DNA from: Goodfellowiella coeruleoviolacea
Lineage (GTDB): Bacteria > Actinomycetota > Actinomycetes > Mycobacteriales > Pseudonocardiaceae
Assembly: GCF_024171785.1 (NCBI RefSeq)
Contig: NZ_JAMTCK010000016.1
Location: 124,001-188,000 of the forward strand
Direction: 5' to 3'
Length of the DNA: 64,000 nt
The position numbers were made by a program, and so were the translations under genes. The notes below the pieces were generated by a model. It did no database searches, had not been told where the DNA came from, and saw only the letters and a program-made list of their open reading frames with translations. Positions 1-6,934 of this stretch are shown here, piece by piece; the first letter of the stretch is position 1; the number at the start of each line of letters is the position of its first letter.

Positions 1-1
1 G

Positions 2-430
2 GGGCAGGCCACGTCGTCGGGCGCGCCAGCCTCGCCAACGCCCTCGGCGAACGGGCCCTGCCCCTACCTGGACACCGAGTTCGTGGCCGAGGCCAACGGC
101 CAGCGCGTGAGCAAGGTGCGCATCTCGGCCGACCAGCCCCACCCGGCCTGCTTCTTCTACCGGCCGGACGGCGAACTGCAGTTGAGCGTGCGCGTCTACG
201 TGGGTGACGCGGCCACGGCCAAGGCCGTGGTGGACGAGGCCGCGCCCACGGACACGTCCAGCCCGGCCAGCCAACCCGCCGGGTGGACCGGCGGGTCGCT
301 TGGCAACGCGGACGGTGCCGTCTACGCGGTGGCCAAGCAGGGCACGGCCGTGGTCGCCAGCACCAATCAGCAGCAGAGCGTCAAGGCCCGCCGCGTCGTG
401 GAGACCACGATCACTAACCTCGGGCTGTGA
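2..430 (+). CDS. Partial secreted/lipoprotein-like protein, DUF2020-like (5' end outside window)
   Basis: Only the C-terminal 142 residues are visible; the reading frame is already open at base 2, so the start lies upstream of the window. The visible part begins with a Thr/Ser/Pro/Ala-rich linker, as expected after a lipobox or signal peptide. A globular region follows, opening with Cys-Pro-Tyr-Leu, containing a second Cys near 'HPACFFYRPDG', and ending in a V-V-E-x-T-I-T-N-L tail. This resembles the DUF2020 family of actinobacterial cell-surface proteins, recalled from memory and not searched. It converges on the next gene. No function can be assigned. Confidence 0.55.
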   Translation, partial: GQATSSGAPASPTPSANGPCPYLDTEFVAEANGQRVSKVRISADQPHPACFFYRPDGELQLSVRVYVGDAATAKAVVDEAAPTDTSSPASQPAGWTGGSLGNADGAVYAVAKQGTAVVASTNQQQSVKARRVVETTITNLGL

Positions 431-452
431 AGCCCCACGGGTGAACTGGCAC

Positions 453-475
453 CGGTGCCCGGTGCACCGGCACCG
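453..475. terminator. Possible weak hairpin between convergent genes
   Basis: CGGTGCC and GGCACCG can form a 7-bp stem with a 9-nt loop in the 87-bp gap between the two convergent stop codons at 430 and 518. No T-run follows, so a terminator role is only suggested by position. Confidence 0.3.
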
Positions 476-517
476 CTGCCGCCGGGCACCGGTGCGCGCC
501 GCACGTGCGCGGCCGGC

Positions 518-1219
518 TCAGCTCCGGCGTGCGGTGTGGTTGTCCCGGGCGCGCTGGCCGTTGGTGTCCTGGGCCCTGGCCGCGGTCGAGTCGCTGTCCA
601 CACCACCGCCCGACTGGGCCGGCTCGTCGTGCAGCCGCACCTCCTGGGGGCGCCGGGACAGCACGGCGTAACCGGCCGCGCCGGCGGCCACCAGCAGCGC
701 CAGCAGCCACGGCCAGCGCCGCCGCCGGGCGATCTCGCGAGTGGCAGTGAGCTTGCCGGCCTTGCGCGTCGCGAGACGGGCCGCCCGCCGGGCCTGCTGC
801 CGGGTGACCTTCTTGGCCCGCGCCGCCTTCCTGGTCGCCTTCGCGGCCGCGCGCCCGGTCAACCGCGCGATGTCGTCGCGGGTGCGGTCGGCGCGGTCGA
901 GCACGTCGGCGCGCAACCGCTCACCCTTCTTGCGGCCCTGCCTGATCAGCCGCTGCCGCTGCCTGGCCAGCTGCCTGCGCTGCCGCGCCAGGTTCTTCCT
1001 GGCCCGCCGGGTCGAGCGACCCACCTCCTCGGCGCGTTCGCTGAGCGCGTCGAACAGCCGGTCCGGCACGATGCCGTGGTCGGCCAGCTTGGTCTCGGCC
1101 GTGCCCACCACCTGGGAAGCCGCTTCCGCACCCGCGTGACCCGCGCGGACGGCTCCCTGGCGCACCGCACGCAATCCTGTCCCGAGTGCCCTGCCCACGG
1201 ACTCGCCAGCTCGGGTCAT
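518..1219 (-). CDS. CwsA-like membrane-anchored cell-wall/division protein
   Basis: This is a 233-aa, very basic protein. The N-terminal half is amphipathic. The middle is an Arg/Lys/Gln-rich, probably coiled-coil segment, followed by one transmembrane helix (WPWLLALLVAAGAAGYAVL) and a short hydrophilic tail. Its position just before ppiA and near crgA is that of mycobacterial CwsA (Rv0008c), known to interact with CrgA and Wag31, but it is longer and the assignment rests mainly on synteny. The start at 1219 is preferred because GAGG lies 8 nt upstream; an in-frame ATG at 1237 would add six residues. It is divergent from ppiA. Confidence 0.6.
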   Translation of the reverse strand: MTRAGESVGRALGTGLRAVRQGAVRAGHAGAEAASQVVGTAETKLADHGIVPDRLFDALSERAEEVGRSTRRARKNLARQRRQLARQRQRLIRQGRKKGERLRADVLDRADRTRDDIARLTGRAAAKATRKAARAKKVTRQQARRAARLATRKAGKLTATREIARRRRWPWLLALLVAAGAAGYAVLSRRPQEVRLHDEPAQSGGGVDSDSTAARAQDTNGQRARDNHTARRS

Positions 1220-1331
1220 GACCTGCACCTCGTCCATCTTCTGCTCCAGAAGCTGTTCGGTGAATCACGCTCGGTTGTCTCCATCCTGCCCCTTTCCGAC
1301 CATTCCTGCTTGTGGATGGCACGATGGACGC

Positions 1332-1892
1332 GTGGCTGAAAGCAACGAATCGCTGGTTGGGACGAAGGTGTCGGCGACGCTGCACACCTCGATGGGCGAC
1401 ATCAGGCTCAACCTCTTTCCCGACCAGGCCCCCACGACGGTGAAGAACTTCGTCGGTCTGGCCGAGGGCACCAAGGAGTACACGGGACAGAACGCCAAGG
1501 GGGGGACGAGCGGGCCGTTCTACGACGGCTCGATCTTCCACCGCGTGATCAGCGGCTTCATGATCCAGGGCGGTGACCCCACCGGCACCGGCCGCGGCGG
1601 TCCCGGCTACGACTTCAAGGACGAGTTCCACCCCGAACTGCAGTTCAACCGCCCCTACCTGCTGGCCATGGCCAACCCGGGCCGGCCGAACATGAACGGC
1701 TCGCAGTTCTTCATCACGGTGGGCCCCACCACCTGGCTGAACTTCAAGCACACCATCTTCGGTGAGGTCGCCGACCAGGAGTCCCGCAACGTGGTCGACG
1801 CCATCAGCAACACGCCGACCGCCGCGGGCGACCGGCCGATCACCGACGTGGTGATCAACAGCGTCGAGATCGAGCGCGGTACCGGAAGCTGA
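1332..1892 (+). CDS. ppiA: Peptidyl-prolyl cis-trans isomerase, cyclophilin type
   Basis: A 186-aa cyclophilin that catalyses proline isomerisation, predicted cytoplasmic because no signal peptide is present. Hallmarks are FHRV at residues 69-72 with the catalytic Arg71, 'MIQGGDPTGTGRGGPGY', 'MANPGRPNMNGSQFFI' and 'HTIFGEV'. The GTG at 1332 is chosen because the fold begins a few residues later; the frame stays open upstream to 1218 but would run into the divergent gene. In actinobacteria ppiA sits in this same origin-proximal block. The rhomboid gene follows after 9 bp, suggesting co-transcription. Confidence 0.93.
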   Translation: MAESNESLVGTKVSATLHTSMGDIRLNLFPDQAPTTVKNFVGLAEGTKEYTGQNAKGGTSGPFYDGSIFHRVISGFMIQGGDPTGTGRGGPGYDFKDEFHPELQFNRPYLLAMANPGRPNMNGSQFFITVGPTTWLNFKHTIFGEVADQESRNVVDAISNTPTAAGDRPITDVVINSVEIERGTGS

Positions 1893-1901
1893 CCGGGCGT
1901 C

Positions 1902-2837
1902 GTGGCCGTTCCTCCGCACTCATCACCGCATGAGCCGGCCGGGGCGCAGCCGGAGATGACCGTCTGCGCCCGCCACCCGGACCGGCCCACCGGGCTGCGC
2001 TGCACCAGGTGTGGCCGGCCGGCCTGCCCGGAGTGCCTGCTGGAGGCGTCCGTCGGCCACCAGTGCGTCGACTGCGTGGCCGGCGCGCGGCGCACGGTGC
2101 GCCGGCCGGTGACCGTGGCCGGTGCGCCGCTGCGCGGTCGGCCACTGGTGGTGCCCGTGCTGATCGCGGTCAACGTGCTGCTCTACCTGGTGACCGCCAT
2201 CCAGGCGAACAGCGCGGGCGACAACCAGCACGCGGAGCTGTTCCGGGACTGGACGCTGTGGCCGCCCGCGGTCACCGCCGGTGACTGGTGGCGGCTGCTG
2301 ACCAGCGGGTTCCTGCACTTCGGTCCGATCCACCTGGCGCTGAACATGGTGTCGCTGTGGGTGCTGGGCCGGGACCTGGAGCTGGTGCTCGGCCGGCTCA
2401 GGTTCGTCGCGGTGTACGTGCTGTCGCTGATCGGCGGCAGCGCCGCGGTGTTCCTGTTCGGTGACCTGGGCCAGCAGGTGGCTGGCGCGTCGGGCGCGGT
2501 GTTCGGCCTGATGGGCGCGATGCTGGTCGCGGTGATCCGGCTCCGGCTCAACCCCGGCATGGCCCTGGGTGTGATCGCGCTGAACCTGGTGCTCAGCGTG
2601 AGCGTGCAGAACATCTCCCTGCTGGGCCACATCGGCGGGCTGGTCGTGGGCGCGCTGGCCATGGTCGGCATGGTCTACTCGCCGGCCAGGAACCGGACGG
2701 CCTGGCAGGCGGGCACGCTGGCGGTGCTGTTCGTGGCGCTGGTCGGGTTGGTGGTGTTCCGGGACGTCACGCTCGCCGAGACCATCGAGTGCCAACGGGT
2801 GCCCGAACTGGAGTGCTTCTACCGCTCGGGGAGCTGA
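1902..2837 (+). CDS. Rhomboid-family intramembrane serine protease with N-terminal zinc finger
   Basis: A 311-aa protein. Residues about 20-60 hold a small zinc-binding module (paired Cys/His in 'CARHPDRPTGLRCTRCG' and 'CPECL...HQCVDC'), a usual feature of actinobacterial rhomboids. Six to seven membrane helices follow. The catalytic dyad is visible as Gly-Ala-Ser-Gly (Ser197) and 'LLGHIGG' (His243); the conserved Asn is in 'HLALNMVSLW'. It cleaves membrane-protein substrates within the bilayer; its substrate is unknown. GTG 1902 is the first start after ppiA; ATG 1956 (Met19) is an alternative directly before the zinc finger. Confidence 0.9.
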   Translation: MAVPPHSSPHEPAGAQPEMTVCARHPDRPTGLRCTRCGRPACPECLLEASVGHQCVDCVAGARRTVRRPVTVAGAPLRGRPLVVPVLIAVNVLLYLVTAIQANSAGDNQHAELFRDWTLWPPAVTAGDWWRLLTSGFLHFGPIHLALNMVSLWVLGRDLELVLGRLRFVAVYVLSLIGGSAAVFLFGDLGQQVAGASGAVFGLMGAMLVAVIRLRLNPGMALGVIALNLVLSVSVQNISLLGHIGGLVVGALAMVGMVYSPARNRTAWQAGTLAVLFVALVGLVVFRDVTLAETIECQRVPELECFYRSGS

Positions 2838-2845
2838 CCGCGACA

Positions 2846-2871
2846 CACCGGGCCGGCGTACTGGCCCGGTG
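2846..2871. terminator. Hairpin terminator between rhomboid and PH-domain genes
   Basis: CACCGGGCC and GGCCCGGTG form a perfect 9-bp stem with an 8-nt loop just after the rhomboid stop codon, between two convergent genes. It probably ends transcription of the ppiA-rhomboid unit. Confidence 0.65.
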
Positions 2872-2886
2872 GACCGGAAGGGTCGG

Positions 2887-2930
2887 CCAGGAGGATCCTG
2901 CCCAGGAGGGTGCTGCCCAGGAGGGTGCGC
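2887..2930. repeat. Three tandem 15-nt units abutting a stop codon
   Basis: About three copies of a 15-nt unit with core CCAGGAGG(g/a)T lie immediately downstream of the stop codon of the PH-domain gene. The last two units are nearly identical. Confidence 0.75.
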
Positions 2931-3377
2931 TCAGCCGGCCGGCCGCAGACCGGCCAGCGCGTCCGCCACGTCCTCGGGGTCGGCGGCCAGGTCGAGCCGG
3001 CTGAGCACGACCAGCTCCTCGCCGCCGTTCTCCCCGCTCCCGTCCTGGTCCTGGACGTCCAGTTCCAGCATGGCGGACTGCCGGCCGAGTCGACGGGTGT
3101 GCACCACCCGGACGCTCACCCGATCCCAGCTCCAGTGCCGCGTCCTGGTCAGCCCGCGCACGGTCACGCCGGTCTCGTCCACGGCGAGCCGGGGCCGGGC
3201 CAGGGTGCCGTGCAGGGAGAGCAGGCCGGCGGCGAGCGCGGCCACGGCCAACAGCACCCGGCCGGGGGCGTCGCCGGCGAGGACGGCGAGCAGGATGGCA
3301 CAGGCGGTGAACACCCAGCCGATCACCACCAGTGAGGCCGACGGGGACCAGGCTTGGGACGGACGCGGCGCTGTCAC
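2931..3377 (-). CDS. PH-domain membrane protein (Rv0010c-like)
   Basis: A 148-aa protein with two short hydrophobic helices at about residues 12-50 and a bacterial PH-like domain after them ('RPRLAVDETGVTVRGLTRTRHWSWDRVSVRVV...'). It occupies the position of M. tuberculosis Rv0010c between ppiA and crgA. The function of these small PH proteins is unknown; they are membrane-bound. GTG 3377 is chosen because it directly precedes the first conserved residues; the frame is open to 3551 but that stretch contains DnaA-box-like sites and no membrane or PH features. Confidence 0.75.
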   Translation of the reverse strand: MTAPRPSQAWSPSASLVVIGWVFTACAILLAVLAGDAPGRVLLAVAALAAGLLSLHGTLARPRLAVDETGVTVRGLTRTRHWSWDRVSVRVVHTRRLGRQSAMLELDVQDQDGSGENGGEELVVLSRLDLAADPEDVADALAGLRPAG

Positions 3378-3407
3378 GCCATCGAGTCTGCCGCATTCGG
3401 CGGTGCC

Positions 3408-3478
3408 TGTGGACAACTGAGCCGCGCTACCGGCGCTTGTGCAAAATGGCGCAAAGTTATCCACAGGAGTTGTCCCCA
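3408..3478. promoter_or_regulatory. Cluster of three DnaA-box-like 9-mers
   Basis: TGTGGACAA at 3408-3416 (TTGTCCACA on the minus strand), TTATCCACA at 3457-3465 (perfect DnaA-box consensus) and TTGTCCCCA at 3470-3478 (one mismatch) lie within 71 bp upstream of the PH-domain gene. They probably bind DnaA; whether this has an effect on the gene or on initiation is unknown. Confidence 0.6.
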
Positions 3479-3550
3479 TTGGGGATGAGTTACACGCGTG
3501 TGGTTCGGTGACGCGCTGCTGAACTACGTGAACAACCGGTGGACACAACA

Positions 3551-3580
3551 CGGCCCGGACGTGTGAGCACGCCCGGGCCG
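3551..3580 (-). terminator. Hairpin terminator downstream of crgA
   Basis: CGGCCCGG-a-CGTG and CACG-c-CCGGGCCG form a 12-bp stem with one internal mismatch and a 4-nt loop, 24 nt past the crgA stop codon. No clear T-run follows. Confidence 0.65.
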
Positions 3581-3603
3581 ATCACTTCGGGTGACTGTGC
3601 GGG

Positions 3604-3870
3604 TCAGCGCCAGCGCATCGTCATCAACAGGCCGACGATCATCAGGGCGAACCCGACGGCGAAGTTCCATGCGCCGAGGTCCTTCATGATCGGTACGCTG
3701 GTGCCGGCGATGTAGTTGACCACGAGCCAGGCGAGGCCAAGCAGCATCATCGCCAGCATCACGGCGACGTAGATCGGGTGCGACGGTGCGGCTGCCTTCG
3801 CCTTCACCGGCGTACGGCGGTCGGTCGGCGGCGTGTAAACCGCCTTCTTGCGGACCTTGGACTTCGGCAT
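3604..3870 (-). CDS. crgA: Cell division protein CrgA
   Basis: An 88-aa protein of the normal CrgA length. The N-terminus is short and basic ('MPKSKVRKK'), followed by two transmembrane helices at about residues 33-52 and 68-86. CrgA is a small inner-membrane divisome protein that binds FtsZ, FtsI and FtsQ in mycobacteria and controls septation in Streptomyces. Its location between the PH-domain gene and the sortase/pabA region is the standard actinobacterial order. It is transcribed divergently from the sortase gene. Confidence 0.96.
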   Translation of the reverse strand: MPKSKVRKKAVYTPPTDRRTPVKAKAAAPSHPIYVAVMLAMMLLGLAWLVVNYIAGTSVPIMKDLGAWNFAVGFALMIVGLLMTMRWR

Positions 3871-4064
3871 GGGGCTGTCCTCGCCTGACGTCGAGCGCTC
3901 GGTTCGTGAGTGCCGCTACTTCACGACCCTCACCATTGGAACACGTTAACGTAGCGGAGAAGGTCAGCGAAGACTAAGTAGGCCCCAGGGCAGCGCCGGA
4001 TCGACCCTGTCGTCGTCGCGGGGACGCCAGCAGGTCGAGGACGACAGCGCGGGAGGTTCTCTCG

Positions 4065-5627
4065 GTGAGTTACGACCCACCCCTGCCCGGCCGTGACACG
4101 CCGGACGGTCCGCCGCCACGCGGAGCCCGACCCTACGTGCAGTCCCTCGCGTCGACACCGCGCCCCCCGGCCCAGGCGCCGGCCGCCGGCCCGTCGGCTG
4201 ACGCCACGCGCCGCACCGGCCAGCCGGCCGAGCACCGGGCGCCCGCCGGTCAGCTGCCCCAGGCCCCCCGGCCCCGCCCCAGGTCAACGCCCCCCACCGG
4301 GCCGTTCCCACCGGCCGGGGCACCCGGGCTCACCAGTGCCCGACCCGGCCCCACCCGCCAGGTGCCGCCGGCCGGCAACCCTAGGTCGCGGCAGCCCGGC
4401 CCGCAGCCCCCCACCGGGTCCAACCCGGCTGGCCAGGCGGCGGAGGCGCCGGCGGACCTGACCGTGCCGGTTCGGCGGCCGGGTGGCCTGCCCGGCGGCA
4501 CGCCACCCATGCCGCCGCCTCCCCACGCCCGCCGCCACCAGGGCCGGCCCAACCCGGTTCCCGGTCCACCGCTTCCGGTGCGGACAACCGGCCGCCAGGC
4601 CGCGCCGGCGACCGCGCTGGCCGAGGCACCCACCCAGGTCATCCCCAAGCTGGTGGACAAACCAGCCGAGCCCGCCGCGACCGAGAACGCACTGGCCGAC
4701 CTGGACACCGAAGTCGGCCTGCGCGCCGACCAGTCCGACACCGCCCAGTCCGACGCCGACCTGGCCGAGGCGGACGACACCGGGGGTCGATTGGCCCCGG
4801 CGGCGGACGGCCCGCTGCGCAAGAGCGTGCGGACGCTGGGCGAACTGCTGGTCACGGCCGGTCTGGTGATGCTGCTGTTCGTCGTCTACGAGGTCTACGT
4901 GACCGACTGGATGTCCGCGGGCAAGCAGGACGAGGCCACCAGCGCCCTGGACAACGAGTGGGCCACGGTCGACAACGACAACGGGCAGGAACGCACCGCC
5001 CACTACAACCTGGCCGACGGTCAGGGCTTCGCCAAGCTCTACATCCCCGGCTTCGGCACGGACTACCAGTTCACCATCGTCGAGGGCACCACGGACCGCG
5101 ACCTGGAGATCGGCCCCGGCCACTACAAGGGCACCGCACTGCCGGGTGAACCGGGCAACTTCGCGGTGGCCGGCCACCGGGTGGGCAAGGGCTCGCCCTT
5201 CAACGACCTCGACATGCTCAACTCCTGTGACGCGGTGGTGATCGAGACGCGCTCGGACTGGTTCGTCTACCGGGTGCTGCCCAAGGCCGACGAGGAGGCG
5301 GACTGGGCGAGTGGCAAGGGCTCGACCGACCCGAGGTGCGCGCAGGTCAAGCCGCTCAAGGACGCGTCAGCCCCGAACGGCGGCCCCTACGCCCGAACCG
5401 TCGGGCAGGAGATCGTCAGCCCCAGCCAGGGCGAGGTGATCGAACCGGTGCCGTACTACTCCGGGCAGCTGCCCGCCGGCCAACAGGTGTCCCTGCTCAC
5501 GCTGACCACCTGCCACCCCAGGTTCTCCAACCGGCAGCGGCTGATCATCCACGGAGTGCTGGTCAAGCAGTGGCAGAAGGACCCGGCCAAGCCGAACGAG
5601 TTGCCCCAGGAACTCAAGGAGCAGTGA
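4065..5627 (+). CDS. Class E sortase with long proline-rich N-terminus
   Basis: A 520-aa protein. Residues 1-200 are Pro/Ala/Arg-rich and low-complexity (cytoplasmic), one transmembrane helix lies at about 261-280, and the sortase beta-barrel follows. The catalytic triad is visible as His371 in 'AVAGHRVG', Cys483 in 'TLTTCHPRF' and Arg492 in 'NRQRLIIHG'. Class E sortases anchor LAXTG-type proteins to peptidoglycan in high-GC actinobacteria. The GTG start has GGGAGG nearby upstream. The next gene overlaps it by one base (TGATG), so they are coupled. The proline-rich tail is unusually long. Confidence 0.9.
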   Translation: MSYDPPLPGRDTPDGPPPRGARPYVQSLASTPRPPAQAPAAGPSADATRRTGQPAEHRAPAGQLPQAPRPRPRSTPPTGPFPPAGAPGLTSARPGPTRQVPPAGNPRSRQPGPQPPTGSNPAGQAAEAPADLTVPVRRPGGLPGGTPPMPPPPHARRHQGRPNPVPGPPLPVRTTGRQAAPATALAEAPTQVIPKLVDKPAEPAATENALADLDTEVGLRADQSDTAQSDADLAEADDTGGRLAPAADGPLRKSVRTLGELLVTAGLVMLLFVVYEVYVTDWMSAGKQDEATSALDNEWATVDNDNGQERTAHYNLADGQGFAKLYIPGFGTDYQFTIVEGTTDRDLEIGPGHYKGTALPGEPGNFAVAGHRVGKGSPFNDLDMLNSCDAVVIETRSDWFVYRVLPKADEEADWASGKGSTDPRCAQVKPLKDASAPNGGPYARTVGQEIVSPSQGEVIEPVPYYSGQLPAGQQVSLLTLTTCHPRFSNRQRLIIHGVLVKQWQKDPAKPNELPQELKEQ

Positions 5628-5782
5628 TGTACGAGTGGATCTGGCGGCATCTGCCTGGTCCGCTGGCCGTGCGGATCGCCGAGGCGGTGCTGCTGGTGCT
5701 CGGCGTGGTGGCCCTGCTGTTGTTCGTGGTGTTCCCCTGGGTTGAGCCCATGCTTCCGTTCAACGACGTGACCACCGAGTAG
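5627..5782 (+). CDS. Small single-pass membrane protein
   Basis: A 51-aa protein with one hydrophobic helix (about residues 18-37, Leu/Val-rich) and acidic C-terminus ending 'FNDVTTE'. Its ATG overlaps the sortase stop codon by one base (TGATG), indicating translational coupling. Similar tiny membrane proteins accompany sortase genes at this locus in other actinomycetes, but no function is known. It may assist the sortase in the membrane; that is inference from coupling only. Confidence 0.7.
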   Translation: MYEWIWRHLPGPLAVRIAEAVLLVLGVVALLLFVVFPWVEPMLPFNDVTTE

Positions 5783-5889
5783 CCGCCGCGGCTGACGTGA
5801 CCGGGCACACCGGTACTTCCCGAGTCGCCCGCGGGTGTGGCGCTGTTGGCCCGAGCCAGACGAGGGCTGGCTGGCATAAGCTGACGAGC

Positions 5890-6531
5890 ATGCGCGTGCT
5901 CGTCGTCGACAACTACGACAGCTTCGTCTACAACCTCGTGCAGTACCTCGCCCAGTTGGGTGTGGACTGCGTGGTGCGCCGCAACGACGCCGTTCAGCTC
6001 ACCGAGGTGGACGAGGCGGACGGTGTGCTGGTCAGCCCTGGACCGAGCACACCGGATCGGGCCGGGGCGAGCATGGACGTGATCCGGTACTGCGCTGACC
6101 GGCGCGTGCCAGTGCTGGGTGTGTGCCTGGGGCACCAGGCGATCGGCGCGGTGTGGGGCGGCACCGTGGATCTCGCGCCGGAACTGCTGCACGGCAAGAC
6201 CAGCGTTGTGCACCACAACGGCGGCGGCGTCCTGGCCGGCCTGCCTCAGCCGTTCACCGCGACCCGGTACCACTCGCTGACCGTGCTGCCCGAGACCATC
6301 CCGGCGGAGTTCGAGGTCACCGGGCGCACCGAGAGTGGCGTGGTGATGGCCATGCGGCACCGCGAGCTGCCGGTCGAGGGAGTGCAGTTCCACCCCGAGT
6401 CGGTGCTGACCGAGGGCGGGCACCGGATTCTGGCCAACTGGCTGGCCACGTGCGGCTACCCGGTGCCGGAGGCAACGGTGCGCGCGCTGGAGGACGAGGT
6501 GAACCGGGTCGCCGCGGTTGCCCGCAGCTGA
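5890..6531 (+). CDS. pabA: Glutamine amidotransferase, anthranilate/aminodeoxychorismate synthase component II
   Basis: A 213-aa class I glutamine amidotransferase that delivers ammonia from glutamine to a TrpE- or PabB-type partner. The triad is visible: Cys79 in 'GVCLGHQAIG', His168 and Glu170 in 'VQFHPESV'. Also visible are 'VDNYDSFVYNLVQYL' at the N-terminus and the substrate loop 'LVSPGPSTPDRAG'. In M. tuberculosis the gene here is annotated trpG (Rv0013). No component I gene is nearby, so folate versus tryptophan use cannot be decided. ATG 5890 begins exactly at the fold. Confidence 0.93.
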   Translation: MRVLVVDNYDSFVYNLVQYLAQLGVDCVVRRNDAVQLTEVDEADGVLVSPGPSTPDRAGASMDVIRYCADRRVPVLGVCLGHQAIGAVWGGTVDLAPELLHGKTSVVHHNGGGVLAGLPQPFTATRYHSLTVLPETIPAEFEVTGRTESGVVMAMRHRELPVEGVQFHPESVLTEGGHRILANWLATCGYPVPEATVRALEDEVNRVAAVARS

Positions 6532-6708
6532 CGTCCACCCCGCCCACGCCGTTGGTGCGGGCGGGAACGGCCCCCGGGTGGGCCGGACCGCTGGATGCGG
6601 GCGGTGGCCGGCGGGCCGTGCCGCGCTGGCCGGTGGGTTGCTTCGTGCGGTCTGCGCGTAGCACATCCAGCGTCGTGTCCGCACAGATTCACCTGTTCGA
6701 GGTGCCGG

Positions 6709-6827
6709 TTGTCCACAGCCGGCGTGGTTGTCCACAGGCCACGGCGACAGTGGTTCCCGCAGGTGGGGGCGTGGGTAGGCTGGACCTGGGGTCGCCCCCC
6801 TGGGAGGGCGGGGGCTTGTCTGGGGTG
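6709..6827 (+). repeat. Intergenic repeat copy A: paired DnaA boxes plus conserved G/C-rich core
   Basis: TTGTCCACA occurs at 6709-6717 and again at 6728-6736 (19 bp start to start). The conserved core starts at 6776 with TAGGCTG and continues with CGCCCCCCTGGGAGGG. Copies B (49559-49675) and C (57709-57857) share the core and a box 47-48 bp before it. All three lie between convergent genes. Confidence 0.8.
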
Positions 6828-6860
6828 GAAAGCCGGTGAACACCAGGGTCTGGATGTGCT

Positions 6861-6906
6861 GACGGGGCTGGCAGTGCGGCACTGGGTGCCGGCTGCCAGC
6901 CCCGTC
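6861..6906. terminator. Bidirectional hairpin terminator between pabA and pknB
   Basis: GACGGGGCTGGCAG (6861-6874) and its exact reverse complement (6893-6906) form a 14-bp stem. The loop contains a nested GGCAC/GTGCC stem. It lies between the convergent pabA and pknB genes, 28 nt past the pknB stop codon, and may serve both. Confidence 0.8.
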
Positions 6907-6934
6907 GGATCAGGCTGAGGTTATCGGGTGACGG

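Noticed and set aside
4284..5177. Long open frame on the minus strand opposite the sortase gene
   Set aside because: It is a shadow frame created by high GC; the plus strand encodes a clear sortase with intact active site.
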